Source: a bacterium (lineage in GTDB: Bacteria; Planctomycetota; UBA1135; GCA-002686595). From it: DNA of 35,323 nucleotides. The stretch spans positions 1 to 35,323 of the forward strand of contig JAAELL010000388.1 in assembly GCA_024226735.1 (NCBI GenBank), read 5' to 3'. The translations under genes and the position numbers were made by a program. Below, in pieces: positions 9,387-18,384 of the stretch; the stretch's first letter is position 1, and the number at the start of each line of letters is the position of its first letter. Below the pieces are notes generated by a model. It ran no database searches, was not told the DNA's origin, and saw only the letters and a program-made list of their open reading frames with translations.

Positions 9387-9751
9387 CGGGGTGGGCCGCG
9401 TCGCGAGCGCACTCTTGCCGTCAAAGGCCGGGCCTGGTGAACGAGGCTTCGACCGACAGGGCTGCGGGCCACCGGCGTGAGAAGGGGCCGGACGCTACGC
9501 GCCCGGAAGGCTGCCGGACGAATCTGATGTCCGCAGATACGGCGGCACTTCTTGAAAGGGCACATACACCCTCTGGCGATCGAGAGCGAGGCGCCCCGCC
9601 CGCGCCGCTTCCGCGCACGCCTTGCAGCCCCCCCAAACCTCGCTCGCCAGCCCCGTGGTTCTTGCTCCGATTCCGAAGTCGAGCTTCGTGAGCGAGGCCC
9701 CGGCCTCGGCATGCGACGGCATCCGCCCCGAGCGAGGCTTCAGCCACTCCA
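9387..9751. other. Intergenic region between converging genes, no gene seen
   Basis: These 365 bases lie between the 3' ends of the FG-GAP gene and mutS2. No reading frame here looks like a protein on either strand, and no rho-independent terminator with a T-tract is visible. It carries one copy of a dispersed repeat (9652-9694). Confidence 0.6.
9652..9694 (+). repeat. Dispersed 43-bp repeat, copy 1
   Basis: It matches 24997-25039 at 39 of 43 positions in the same orientation. It begins cccgtgg and contains the small hairpin cgaag-tcgag-cttcg (9674-9688). The second copy lies just upstream of the Y1 transposase gene, and a GTGG before a dyad resembles the layout of REP sequences. Confidence 0.65.
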
Positions 9752-11845
9752 TCAAAGCGACTCGTACGGCGTCACCTCGTCGTACGTCACCTTGATCTTC
9801 ATGTTCCCCAACTTGCACACCACCTCGCGCCGCGCCTTGTCGACCTTGTGCACGAGCACGCGCTGGCGGTAGCGCGGCAGGTAGACGAGGCTGCCCTTCC
9901 CGAGGGTCGCAAGAAAGGCCTGGCGGCGCTCGGTGAGCGAGGCGCCGGAGAGGTCCTCCCCGAGCGCGTCGAGCACCGCCGCGAGCGGCTCGCCCGCCTT
10001 CTTGGGCACTTGGTCGAGCAGCGCCTTGGCACGCTCGAGCTGGCGCATCGCGTCGCGGACGCGCTCCTCGAGGCCGCGCTGGGCTTCCTGCTCGAGCTGC
10101 TCGGAGCGGCGCTCGATCTCGGCTTCCTTTTCCTCCAGCGCGCGGCGGGTAGCGCGTGCGCTGTCGAGCTCGGTCTCGGCGTCGTTGCGGACCTGCTCGG
10201 CCTTCGTGCGCGCGACGCGGACGTCCTCCATCAACGCGGCGACCTCGGCGTCGCGGCGCTCGGTGCGCTCGCGGGCGCGGTCGACGACCGCGTCCGGGAT
10301 GCCCATGCGGCGCGCGATGACGAGCGCTCCCGACTCTCCAGGGGTGCCGACGAGCAGGCGGTAGCGCGGTGCGAGCGTCTCGATGTCGAACTCCGTGCAC
10401 GCGTTCTCCGCGCGCGGATGACGGAAGGCGAACTCCTTGAGCTTGCTGATGTGCGTCGACACGAGGGTCGGCGCGCCGCGCACGAGCAGGTGCTCGAGCA
10501 CCGCCTCGCCGAGCGCCGCCCCTTCGTCGGGGTCGGTGCCGCCGCCGAGCTCGTCGAGCAGGATCAGCGTCTCCGCGTCCGCCGCCTCGAGCCCCGCGCG
10601 GATGCGCACGAGGTGCGACGCGAACGTCGAGAGGTTCTGGCTGATCTCCTGCTCGTCGCCGATGTCGGCACAGATGCGCGCGTAGAGCGGGACGGTCGTG
10701 CCCTCCCCGGACGGAACGGGCAGGCCGGCGCGGGTCATCAGCGCGAACAGCCCAGCCGTCTTCAGCGCGAGCGTCTTTCCGCCCGTGTTCGGCCCGGTGA
10801 TGATCAGCATGTCGAAGTCGGCGCCGAGGCGCAGGTCGACCGGCACGACGGAGTCGATCTCCCCCGCCAGCTCCTGCTCGATCAAGAGCGGATGCCGCGC
10901 GGCGCGCAAGCGCATGCCGCGGCTCGCCCCTTCGTCGCCGGGCTGGAGCGCCGGCCGCGCGTTCGCCTCGGCCGCGTAGCGGGCCGAGATCATCGAGAGC
11001 TCGATCTCGCCGACGCGCATCGCGGCCTCGTCGATCCGCGGCGCGCGGTCGAAGATGCTGCGCGTCAGTGCGAGCAAGATGCGCTCGACCTCACGCCGCT
11101 CGTCCGCGCGCGCCTCCGCCAACCGGTTGCCGAGCTCGATCACCTCCGCCGGCTCGATGAAGACACTCTCGCCGGACTGCGAGCGGTCGTGCACGAGTCC
11201 CTTGACACGTCCCGAGCTCTTGGCACGCACCGCCAGGACGGGGCGGTCCGCGCGGCGGTGCACGCTGAAGTCCGACAGGACGTTGCGCACGGTCCCGCGT
11301 GCCATGATGCCGCGGACGGTGTCGTCGATGCGGCTCATCAGCACCGAGGTCTCGCGCCGCAGCCGTCCGAGCAGCTCGGAGGCGTCGCGACGGACGCGCC
11401 CGCGCGCGTCGAGCGTGCGATCGATCTCGGCGAGCAGGTCGCCGACCTCGGGGATGTCCGCGGCGAGCCGCGCGAGCTCGGGGACCGACTCGGTGCGGCC
11501 CGCGAACCACTCGCGGATGCGCCCGCAGGCGTCGAGGAACCCGCGCAGCGCGACGAAGCGCTCCTCGTCGAACGCGCGCACCTCCGCGGCCTCGCGCGGC
11601 AACGGATCGGTCACCCCCGCCAGGCTCGGCGTGTCGTCGACCCGAAAGAGCCCCTGCATCTCGTGCACACGCGTGAGCGCCGCGCGCGCCTCCATCGGAA
11701 CGCGCGGCCCCAGCTCGGCGAGCTTGCGCTTGCCGAGGGAGGAGTACGCCAGCCGCTCGAAGGCTTCGAGCACGCGGTCGAACTCGAGCACCTCCGCGGC
11801 GAACCCGCCGCGCGCACTCTCGAGGTTCTTGTGGGTCACGGTCAT
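9752..11845 (-). CDS. mutS2: MutS2-like ATPase lacking the Smr domain
   Basis: MutS2 proteins are DNA-binding ATPases that suppress homologous recombination or act on stalled, collided ribosomes. In the 697-residue product, the N-terminal lever/clamp region starts LEFDRVLEAFERLAYSSLGKRKL. The ATPase has Walker A GPNTGGKT (~347-355), the ST-rich ISQNLSTFASHL, Walker B LILLDELGGGTDPDE (~428), and VSTHISKLKEFA. A long charged coiled coil (~510-610) and a KOW-like beta domain ending VTYDEV follow. Typical MutS2 is ~780 residues with a C-terminal Smr nuclease domain; here the gene stops right after the KOW-like part, and I find no Smr-like sequence in any minus-strand frame down to 9387. It lies 25 bp downstream of the glycosyltransferase gene. 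Confidence 0.92.
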   Translation of the reverse strand: MTVTHKNLESARGGFAAEVLEFDRVLEAFERLAYSSLGKRKLAELGPRVPMEARAALTRVHEMQGLFRVDDTPSLAGVTDPLPREAAEVRAFDEERFVALRGFLDACGRIREWFAGRTESVPELARLAADIPEVGDLLAEIDRTLDARGRVRRDASELLGRLRRETSVLMSRIDDTVRGIMARGTVRNVLSDFSVHRRADRPVLAVRAKSSGRVKGLVHDRSQSGESVFIEPAEVIELGNRLAEARADERREVERILLALTRSIFDRAPRIDEAAMRVGEIELSMISARYAAEANARPALQPGDEGASRGMRLRAARHPLLIEQELAGEIDSVVPVDLRLGADFDMLIITGPNTGGKTLALKTAGLFALMTRAGLPVPSGEGTTVPLYARICADIGDEQEISQNLSTFASHLVRIRAGLEAADAETLILLDELGGGTDPDEGAALGEAVLEHLLVRGAPTLVSTHISKLKEFAFRHPRAENACTEFDIETLAPRYRLLVGTPGESGALVIARRMGIPDAVVDRARERTERRDAEVAALMEDVRVARTKAEQVRNDAETELDSARATRRALEEKEAEIERRSEQLEQEAQRGLEERVRDAMRQLERAKALLDQVPKKAGEPLAAVLDALGEDLSGASLTERRQAFLATLGKGSLVYLPRYRQRVLVHKVDKARREVVCKLGNMKIKVTYDEVTPYESL

Positions 11846-11870
11846 CGGAGCGCCGAAATGCTACCCGCGT

Positions 11871-13634
11871 TCATTGTTTCCGACACGCGTAGAGCCCGAT
11901 GTCGCGGCCCGCGATCGAGAGCTCGGCTATCCGGGTCGGCAGCCAACCGAGCTCTGCGAGCGGGACCTGCCACGCTTCGCGCACCGCGGCCCGGCTGGCG
12001 CGGCCCTTGAGATCGGGCGGGTCGGTGATGAGGATCACGTCGAAGTCGTCCGCCCAGCGAGCGAGCTCCTCGTCCGCAAGCGGCTCGATGGTCGCCTGCG
12101 GGACCGGCGTCACGTCCATCGGCCCCATCGCATCGCGCAGGAATCGCTCGGGCTCGCCGCCGCGGTCGAGCAGCGCCAGGTGCAGCGCCGCGGGCGCGAC
12201 TTCGCTCGACTGCCCGAGCCAGCCCACGCGCGCGCTCGGCCCGACGTCGGCCGCGATCGCGTCGAAGAGCGCTCGTGCCTCGTCTGCGTCGAGCCCCGCC
12301 GTCTCGATCGTGCCGCCGAGGCGCCACCGCGCGCGCACGATCTCGACCTGCGTAGCGCGCACGCCCGGATCGTCCACGAGCAGCCCGAGCCGCCCCGCGA
12401 ACTGATCGATCGGGAACTTCCACCAGAGCGCGCCAATGATCGCGGCTCCGCCGACGACCTGCGCGAGCTGCAGGCGTGTCTTCCAAATACCATCGGGCAC
12501 GCTCGCGATACTGCCGAGCGCGGCGAGCGACCAGATCGCGAGGCTGCCGGGGATCAAGAACCGGTCGAGGTGGAAGGGGTGCAGCCACACCGGCAGACCG
12601 GTGATCGCGAGCAACAGCCAGAGCGTGCGCGTCACTGGTAGGCGGTAGTGGCGCAGGCTGGTGAGTCCCGCGGCGACGATCCAAGCGAGCACGACCGGGT
12701 GGGCCGCGACGCCACCGTACCAGTCGAGCAGGCGCCGCTTCCACGGCGTCTCGGCCATCTCGAGGTTGCCGGAGAGGAAGCCGAGGAACGCCTCGCGGTG
12801 CTCCGCCGCCACCGCCGCTCCACCCGGATAGGGCAGCGCGAACCACCACCCGAACGCGAGCGCGGGAAGGAGCGCGAGCCAAGCGGTGCGCCGCGCGAAC
12901 CCGGCGAACGTGCCTGCGCGCATGGCGAGCAGCGCGTCGACGGCAGCGTCGGCGGCGAAGGCGCCGCCGAGCAACACGCCGTAGTTGAACTTTGTGAAGA
13001 ACGCCGCGACGATCCAACACCCCGCGGCGAGCTCCGCACGCGCCCCGGGCCGCGTGCGCCGCCGCAGCCAGGCGCGCAGTGCGAAGGTCGAGACGACGAG
13101 GAATGGCACCTCGAGAAACAGGGTCGGCGCGTAGCGTCCCACGAGCGGCGACAAGAGCGCGAAGATCGGCAGGAGGAGCGCGAGCCCCAGAGGCGCCGGG
13201 CGCTCGCCGTTCGCCCAGAAGGCGCGCGCGATCTCGAGTCCGAGAAGCGCGAGGCCGAGAAGGCCGAAGACGTACCAGAGGCCGATCGCCGTGCCGCGCG
13301 CGACCGCCTCGGTCACGCCGAAGACCGCCTGCGTCGCGGCGAGCACGGCCGGAAAGACGAAGGGGTACTGGTTGCACGCGACGAGGGCTTCCCCCGCTTC
13401 GCGCACCTCGCCGCGACCGGCGTGCAGGGCCATGCGCGCCGCCGGGAGCTCCGCGTGCATGCTCTCGTCCCAGCCCCAGCTCGGCACGTCGGCGCGCGCG
13501 AGGTCGAAAGCGTGGAAAGCGAGCAGGCAGACGAGGGCGATCAGCCCCATGGCGTAGAGGGGCCGCCGACGCAGGAGGGCCAGGGCTCCGTTCGCGCCGG
13601 AATCCGGCTGGTGTTCCAACGGCATGGCGACCAT
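11871..13634 (-). CDS. GT-C type membrane glycosyltransferase (ArnT/PMT-like)
   Basis: The 587-residue integral membrane protein has about ten hydrophobic segments (first at ~27-42). After TM1 comes an external loop with WGWDESMHAE, where Asp56-Glu57 match the acidic catalytic pair of GT-C enzymes that use polyprenyl-phosphate sugars. A second acidic spot (FLEVP) and the Phe/Trp-rich mid region (WWFALPYPGG) fit this superfamily. A soluble C-terminal periplasmic domain (~440-587) follows. The acceptor and sugar cannot be read from the sequence; protein or lipid glycosylation is likely. It is upstream of mutS2 in the same direction. Start choice between ATG 13634 and ATG 13625 is open. Confidence 0.78.
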   Translation of the reverse strand: MVAMPLEHQPDSGANGALALLRRRPLYAMGLIALVCLLAFHAFDLARADVPSWGWDESMHAELPAARMALHAGRGEVREAGEALVACNQYPFVFPAVLAATQAVFGVTEAVARGTAIGLWYVFGLLGLALLGLEIARAFWANGERPAPLGLALLLPIFALLSPLVGRYAPTLFLEVPFLVVSTFALRAWLRRRTRPGARAELAAGCWIVAAFFTKFNYGVLLGGAFAADAAVDALLAMRAGTFAGFARRTAWLALLPALAFGWWFALPYPGGAAVAAEHREAFLGFLSGNLEMAETPWKRRLLDWYGGVAAHPVVLAWIVAAGLTSLRHYRLPVTRTLWLLLAITGLPVWLHPFHLDRFLIPGSLAIWSLAALGSIASVPDGIWKTRLQLAQVVGGAAIIGALWWKFPIDQFAGRLGLLVDDPGVRATQVEIVRARWRLGGTIETAGLDADEARALFDAIAADVGPSARVGWLGQSSEVAPAALHLALLDRGGEPERFLRDAMGPMDVTPVPQATIEPLADEELARWADDFDVILITDPPDLKGRASRAAVREAWQVPLAELGWLPTRIAELSIAGRDIGLYACRKQ

Positions 13635-13644
13635 TCTAGATCGT

Positions 13645-13671
13645 GTGCGGAGCTCGCTCTACACTCCGCAC
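13645..13671. promoter_or_regulatory. Dyad in the divergent promoter region
   Basis: gtgcgga (13645-13651) and tccgcac (13665-13671) form a perfect 7-bp inverted repeat with a 13-nt spacer, in the 65 bp between the divergent glycosyltransferase and sulfur-amino-acid genes. It could be an operator or a leader hairpin; no known consensus is matched. Confidence 0.35.
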
Positions 13672-13699
13672 GCTCTCCTATCGTCCACGGAACAACTCA

Positions 13700-14908
13700 A
13701 TGTCGTCCTCTATGTCGTCGAAGCACGCTCAAGGCAAGTTCGAGACCCGCGCCATCCACGCCGGGCAGGCCCCCGACCCGCAGACCGGCGCCGTGATGAC
13801 GCCCGTCTACCTGACGAGCACCTACGCCCAGAGCGCACCGGCCCAGCCGATCGGCGGCTACGAGTACTCGCGCACCCACAACCCGACGCGGACGGCGCTC
13901 GAGGACAACCTCGCGGCGCTCGAGGGCGGAGCGTTCGGTCTCTGCTTCGCCTCGGGCCTCGCGGCGACGAACGCCCTGCTGGACCGCCTCGACCCCGGCG
14001 ATCACGTCGTGGCCGGCGACGATCTGTACGGCGGAACCTACCGCTTGTTCACGAAGGTATTCGAGCGCTACGGCGTGCGCTTCAGCTTCGTAGACACGAC
14101 CGACCTCGCGACCGTCGAGGCGGCGCTCGAGCCGAAGACGCGCTACGTCTACATCGAGAGTCCGTCGAACCCGCTGCTCAAGCTGACCGACGTCGCGGGC
14201 GCCGCGCGCCTCGCCCACGGGGCCGGCGCTCACCTGGTCGTCGACAACACGTTCGCGACGCCGTACCTCCAGCAGCCGCTCGAGCTCGGCGCCGACCTGG
14301 TGCTGCACTCGCTGACCAAGTATCTCGGCGGTCACTCCGACGTCGTCGGCGGCGCGCTCGTGGGCAACGACCCGGGGCTCCAGGAGGAGCTCGCTTTCTT
14401 CCAGAACGCTGCTGGCGGAACGGGTGGAGCGCTCGACGCGTTCCTCGTCCTGCGCGGAACGAAGACGCTCGCGGTGCGCATGGAGCGCCACTGCGAGAAC
14501 GCGCTCGTGCTCGCGCGCCACCTCGAGGCTCACGAGCTCGTCGATCGCGTGTACTACCCCGGGCTCCCCTCGCACCCCCAGCACGAGCTGGCGCAGAAGC
14601 AGATGCGGCTCCCGGGCGGAATGGTCTCGTTCGAGCTGAAGGGCGGCGTGCCCGCCGGCGAAGCGTTCGCGACCGCGACCGAGATCTTCACGCTGGCCGA
14701 GTCCCTGGGCGGTGTCGAATCGCTCGTCGAAACGCCGCCGAGCATGACGCACGCGAGCATCCCGCCCGAGGTGCGCCAAGCGGCAGGCCTGGAGGACGGG
14801 CTCGTGCGCCTGTCGGTCGGAATCGAGCACATCGACGACCTGCGGGCGGACGTGGAACGGGGCCTGACGGCCGCGCGCGCGTTCAGCACGGCCGACGCAG
14901 CGCACTGA
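13700..14908 (+). CDS. Cystathionine gamma-synthase/gamma-lyase family PLP enzyme
   Basis: This is a cytoplasmic PLP enzyme of the Cys/Met metabolism family (transsulfuration), 402 residues. Visible family features are [19 protein letters not shown] at the start, [60 protein letters not shown], and the PLP lysine Lys207 in [11 protein letters not shown]. Near the end are [17 protein letters not shown] and [12 protein letters not shown]. Closeness to CGS (MetB) and CGL (MccB) is similar by eye, so I leave the symbol empty. I chose ATG 13700 because it is preceded by CGGA at a usable distance and because the extra upstream residues from 13643 do not look like the family. Confidence 0.93.
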   Translation: MSSSMSSKHAQGKFETRAIHAGQAPDPQTGAVMTPVYLTSTYAQSAPAQPIGGYEYSRTHNPTRTALEDNLAALEGGAFGLCFASGLAATNALLDRLDPGDHVVAGDDLYGGTYRLFTKVFERYGVRFSFVDTTDLATVEAALEPKTRYVYIESPSNPLLKLTDVAGAARLAHGAGAHLVVDNTFATPYLQQPLELGADLVLHSLTKYLGGHSDVVGGALVGNDPGLQEELAFFQNAAGGTGGALDAFLVLRGTKTLAVRMERHCENALVLARHLEAHELVDRVYYPGLPSHPQHELAQKQMRLPGGMVSFELKGGVPAGEAFATATEIFTLAESLGGVESLVETPPSMTHASIPPEVRQAAGLEDGLVRLSVGIEHIDDLRADVERGLTAARAFSTADAAH

Positions 14909-14914
14909 GAGCCC

Positions 14915-15457
14915 CTACAGGATCCACTCGTGCACCCAGCCCGACGAACCTGACGCGTGCACCGGGTCGACGCGCGGCACGGGCGGTAGGCCCAGACGCC
15001 ACTTCCCGGCCGCGGCCTCCTCGTAGACGAATGGGTTCCCCGTGCACGGATCGCTCGGAACGGTGCCGCCGAAGCGCGGCGCCAGCTCGTGCAGCGTTGT
15101 GGGTGTCGCGCCGGACCGCTGCTCCTCGGCACGCAGCGCGAGCGCCACGCGCGCGAGCGCGAACGCGCGGCGGATGGCGTGCGAACCCGCCTCCATGTCG
15201 AGCAACTCGTGGGTCGGGCCGTACTCGAACTGGGGAACGGACAGTTCACCGCGCGAGCGACGCACCGGCACGCCGGGGGCGAAGCACGGCTGCTCGAAGG
15301 CGCGCGAGACCTCCTGGAAAGCACCGGCCTGGTGCCACGCCCGCTCGTAGTCCGGCGGCCGACTGCCCCCCCACTGCACCTGCACCGGCATCCAGTTCGG
15401 CTCGAAGTCTCGGCCGTACTCGCCGACGATCGAAGCCAAGTACTCCCCGGGCCACAT
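14915..15457 (-). CDS. Hypothetical protein
   Basis: I do not recognise this 180-residue protein. It has no signal peptide or membrane segment. The C-terminal half contains HAIRRAFALARVALALRAEE, then TPTTLHELAPRFGGTVPSDP and TGNPFVYEE. That arrangement (an alpha-helix, a 'gxxPxxLxeLxP' turn, then 'P.DP.tG.PfvY') recurs at the C-terminus of larger planctomycete proteins. The frame stays open upstream of the ATG into the HU gene without a better start, so it may be the remnant of a longer gene or simply overlap the HU end. It converges with the transsulfuration gene (6 bp apart). Confidence 0.5.
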   Translation of the reverse strand: MWPGEYLASIVGEYGRDFEPNWMPVQVQWGGSRPPDYERAWHQAGAFQEVSRAFEQPCFAPGVPVRRSRGELSVPQFEYGPTHELLDMEAGSHAIRRAFALARVALALRAEEQRSGATPTTLHELAPRFGGTVPSDPCTGNPFVYEEAAAGKWRLGLPPVPRVDPVHASGSSGWVHEWIL

Positions 15458-15497
15458 GCCCGAAAAACCGCCCCCACGTCCGAAGAAACTGCCCCTG

Positions 15498-15923
15498 TCA
15501 GAAGGGCGAGTTGGGTGTGCTCGGGGGCGGCTTGGGCGGCGACGGCGGCTGCGGGCTCTGGGGGCTCTGGGCCGCGGGCGGAGCGGGTGCGGCCGACTCC
15601 TGGCGCGGCGCCGGGCTCGGCTCCTCGCAGACCCGCTCGCGCATCGTCCGCCCGACCTTGAACTTCACCACCCGCTTGGCGGGCACGAAGACCTTCTCGA
15701 GGGTGCGCGGGTTCTGGGCCTTGCGGGCGGCCCGCTCGCGGACCTCGAAGACGCCGAACTCCCGAAACTCCAGGCGGTTGCCCACCGAGAGCTCCCCGAT
15801 GATCTCGTCGAGGAACTGCTGGAGGATCTCCTTCACCACCACCTTGGTCTGGCCCGTCGACTCGGCGATCCGGTTGACGAGCTCCTTTTTGGTAACGGTC
15901 TTGCAATCCGGCAAATTGGTCAT
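15498..15923 (-). CDS. HU/IHF family DNA-binding protein with proline-rich tail
   Basis: This is a nucleoid protein that bends DNA as a dimer. Residues ~8-98 are a full HU fold: VTKKELVNRIAESTG, then IIGELSVGNRLEFREFGVF, and the DNA-binding arm RKAQNPRTLEKVFVPAKR with its conserved Asn-Pro, closing KFKVGRTMRERV. Residues ~99-141 are an added disordered tail, Pro/Ser/Ala-rich (PPAAQSPQSPQPPSPPKPPP). HU is normally ~90 residues, so the tail is extra. AGGAG sits about 8 nt before the ATG. No gene near it suggests a specialised role. Confidence 0.93.
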   Translation of the reverse strand: MTNLPDCKTVTKKELVNRIAESTGQTKVVVKEILQQFLDEIIGELSVGNRLEFREFGVFEVRERAARKAQNPRTLEKVFVPAKRVVKFKVGRTMRERVCEEPSPAPRQESAAPAPPAAQSPQSPQPPSPPKPPPSTPNSPF

Positions 15924-16258
15924 GCGTCCGCTCCTCTGGCCCCCACGCCGACCGCGGGGGACCGGCGGACGCCGGGCCGCCCGAGCCCGCTCGGGAGCAC
16001 AAATCGGAGGCAGCCGTCATGCCCGGCTTCCTCCGATCGTCGGAAGGCGATGGTCACACTGGACTATCCTCCCGTCAAGCAAGAACTTGTGGCGATCAGG
16101 GGGCCCCAGGAGGCGCCCCCCGCGCCCTCGGGGCCAGGGACGGGCCTCGGGCCCAAGTCCGTATTCCTCAAGGGCTTGCGCCAGATTGTGCCGGCGAGGG
16201 GAGCAGCATCGCGGCAGCGGAGGGGCAATTTCCCCTCAACGTAATGAAGAGTAAGGAC
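15924..16258. other. Intergenic region upstream of HU and downstream of dtd, no gene seen
   Basis: No coding frame looks real. It should hold the HU promoter; I see no convincing -35/-10 pair. A short dyad, cccgag-cccg-ctcggg, lies near 15980-15995, and the dtd-proximal end holds the hairpin listed at 16220-16237. Confidence 0.55.
16220..16237 (-). terminator. Possible terminator hairpin after dtd
   Basis: gagggg and cccctc pair around a 6-nt loop, about 22 nt beyond the dtd stop codon on the minus strand. The stem is short (6 bp) and no T-tract follows, so this is weak. Confidence 0.35.
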
Positions 16259-16699
16259 TTAGGTCTCCTCCAAGACGAAGGTCACCGGGCCGTCGACGAC
16301 GCACTCGACCTCCATCATCGCGCCGAAGCGACCGGTCTCGGTCGGGATCCCGGTGGCGCTCAGAACCTCGACGAAGTGCTCGTACAAACCCCGCGCCTCC
16401 TCGGGCGGGGCGGCGCGGTCGAAGGAAGGTCGGCGACCCTTGCGGCCGTCGGCCGCGAGGGTGAACTGGCTGACGACGAGCGCTCCGGCCCGCGCCTCGG
16501 CGGCGGCGAGGTTCATGCGGCCGGTCGCGTCGGCGAAGAACCGGAAGCCGGCGATGCGCCGGGCGAGAGCCTCGGCCTGGGCCGATCCGTCGCCGCGCAT
16601 CACACCGAGGTAGACGAGCATGCCCGGACCCGTGCGCCCGACGCACGCGCCGCCGGTGTGGACGGCGGCGCGCTTCACGCGTTGCACGACGGCCTTCAA
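16259..16699 (-). CDS. dtd: D-aminoacyl-tRNA deacylase
   Basis: The enzyme removes D-amino acids and glycine wrongly attached to tRNA, in the cytoplasm. The 146 residues are the normal length, with the family start MKAVVQRVKRAAV, MLVYLGVMRGDG, the FRFFADATGRMN segment, the active-site motif SQFTLAADGRKGRRPSF, and GRFGAMMEV. The second motif, usually NxGPVT, reads VDGPVT here: the first Asn is Val. The start is a TTG codon at 16699, preceded by AGAGGGG; it fits the family's N-terminus exactly and no ATG does. It is the last gene of the trpS cluster, 13 bp after the TPR lipoprotein. Confidence 0.92.
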   Translation of the reverse strand: MKAVVQRVKRAAVHTGGACVGRTGPGMLVYLGVMRGDGSAQAEALARRIAGFRFFADATGRMNLAAAEARAGALVVSQFTLAADGRKGRRPSFDRAAPPEEARGLYEHFVEVLSATGIPTETGRFGAMMEVECVVDGPVTFVLEET

Positions 16700-16712
16700 C
16701 CTCGACCCCTCT

Positions 16713-17834
16713 TCAACGCTCGTCCGAGCCTTTCGCGGCCGCCTTCTGCTCGAGCACGACGCGCGCGCGCATCACCTGCAGGATCGCGCCGAGGTCCGTG
16801 CGCTCCTCGGCCCGTTCGAGCACGTCGCGCCACGACGCCTCGGCCCTGGCCTCGTCCTCGAAGGCGAAATCGTCGAGCAACGCCTGCTGCACGAGGGCGA
16901 GCAGTGGGTCGTCGGACGCCGCCTCGGCCCGCCGCGCGAAGTCGCGCGACGCGTCGAGATCGCCGAGCTCGTGGGCCGCGACCGCCGAGAGCGCGAGACG
17001 CCGGGCGCGGCTGGCCTCGACGCCTTCGAGCGAGCGCAGGAGCGCGAGCGCCTCGTCGCTGCGTCCGGCCAAGAGCAGCAACGTCGCGAGGTCGACCTCG
17101 CCCTCGATGCGCTGCCCGCGTCCGACGCGGGGATCGCCGCGTGTCGTCTCGAGCCACGCCTGCAGGGCCTGCACGGCTTTGGCCAACTCCCCCTCCTGCC
17201 CCAGCATCCAGGCCTCGAGCCGGCGAGCGTGAATGTGTCCCGGTTCGTAGCCGAGGGCGCGGGTGAGAGACTCGCGCGCGAGCCTCCAGCGATCGCGCCG
17301 GCGGGCCTGACGCAGGAGCGCGTGCGCCTTTCCGTAGTGGGCCCAAGCGCAGCGCGGGTCGAGCTCGAGCGCGAGGTCGAGCTGACTCTCAGCGGCGATC
17401 GCGTCGCTCTCGAGCCGCGCCGCGAGCACGTAGCCCGCGACGGACGGATCGTCCTGGACGCGCTGCGCGTACAGCCGACGCGACCTGTCCTCGGGGGTCG
17501 GCTCGGCGGCGAACGCGACCAGTGCGGGGTCGAGCTCGGAGCCCCGCGCCATCAGCTCGAGCTCGACTTCTTGCAGCATGCGCCCGACCTCGATGTTGTC
17601 GCGGTCGGACTCGATCATGCGCGTCAGCACGCGCCAGGCCGGTTCCCACCGCTCGCGCCCGATGTGGTTGCGCACGCGCTCGAGCTTCTCGCGGGCCCGC
17701 TCATCGAAGCTCGCGTACGGAGCGCTCCAAGAGGGCTCCCACGTGAGGACCGTCGTCCCGCAAGACGACAGCGCGAGATGCAGCACGAGGCATAGCCTGA
17801 CGCGTCGCCCGCTCTTGGGCCCGCTCGCGTTCAC
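16713..17834 (-). CDS. TPR-like repeat lipoprotein
   Basis: The 373-residue protein starts at GTG 17834, which overlaps the upstream stop as GTGA, so the two genes are translationally coupled. The N-terminus is a lipoprotein signal (LALSSC, lipid-bearing Cys25). The rest is helical and contains several 34-residue TPR-type repeats (for example LDLALELDPRCAWAHYGKA, ESLTRALGYEPGHIHARR, ALALLRSLEGVEASRARRL). TPR proteins are protein-binding scaffolds; the partner is unknown. Its place in the trpS-to-dtd cluster does not suggest a function. Confidence 0.72.
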   Translation of the reverse strand: MNASGPKSGRRVRLCLVLHLALSSCGTTVLTWEPSWSAPYASFDERAREKLERVRNHIGRERWEPAWRVLTRMIESDRDNIEVGRMLQEVELELMARGSELDPALVAFAAEPTPEDRSRRLYAQRVQDDPSVAGYVLAARLESDAIAAESQLDLALELDPRCAWAHYGKAHALLRQARRRDRWRLARESLTRALGYEPGHIHARRLEAWMLGQEGELAKAVQALQAWLETTRGDPRVGRGQRIEGEVDLATLLLLAGRSDEALALLRSLEGVEASRARRLALSAVAAHELGDLDASRDFARRAEAASDDPLLALVQQALLDDFAFEDEARAEASWRDVLERAEERTDLGAILQVMRARVVLEQKAAAKGSDER

Positions 17835-18379
17835 TCGGCCGCTCGCTCCAGCACGCCCTCGAACACGAGCTCCGGTGCGCGCTCCTCGTTCCCGAGCGGA
17901 TCCAGCCGCACCGCCTCGCCGCGCGCCGTCACCGTGACCGACGTGGCCGTCGGACTCTCCAGGATCGAGATCGAGCGTTCGCCCGCGAGGAGCCACGCAT
18001 CGAGGTGCGCGCGAACGATCTCGCCCTCCTGGCGCGAGCGGACCGTCTGCAGAAAGCCCTCCTCCGTCGTCTTGGCGGAACGTTCGTAGAGCGCGTCGTC
18101 GGAGCGTACCGCGATGTGATCGAGCAGGCCGATCGGCCCGACGATCGCCACGTTGTGGGCGAGCAGCGTGCTCTTCCCGCGGAAGGCATCGGTCCATCTC
18201 GCGGGCTCCGGCTCGGGTCCGAGCTCGGGCGGTCCGTCGGGCTCGAGGGGTTCGGGGCCGGCGCTCGAGACGGGGTCGACGTGGTCGGGCGCGCTGCAGG
18301 CGACGAGGGCCGCGAGAGCGATAAGGGTGGGCGCACCCACTCGGACGCGCCGGCGGAGCGGCTCAGGTGTCTTGGTCAT
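17831..18379 (-). CDS. Hypothetical lipoprotein
   Basis: The 182-residue protein starts at ATG 18379, chosen because a strong AGGAGG lies just upstream. The lipobox LVAC ends at Cys28. A Pro/Glu-rich linker (~30-62, EPLEPDGPPELGPEPEP) is followed by a soluble domain (~65-182) with KSTLLAHNVAIVGPIGLLDHIAVR. I do not recognise the domain. It overlaps the downstream TPR lipoprotein by 4 bp and follows trpS by 36 bp, so the two lipoproteins very likely work at the same membrane. Confidence 0.65.
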   Translation of the reverse strand: MTKTPEPLRRRVRVGAPTLIALAALVACSAPDHVDPVSSAGPEPLEPDGPPELGPEPEPARWTDAFRGKSTLLAHNVAIVGPIGLLDHIAVRSDDALYERSAKTTEEGFLQTVRSRQEGEIVRAHLDAWLLAGERSISILESPTATSVTVTARGEAVRLDPLGNEERAPELVFEGVLERAAE

Positions 18380-18384
18380 CGGAT

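Noticed and set aside
9848..12010. A 720-residue open frame on the plus strand opposite mutS2
   Set aside because: GC-rich codon bias keeps the opposite strand open. Its translation is Arg/Ala/Leu/Val-rich without any domain, while the minus-strand frame is a clear MutS2.
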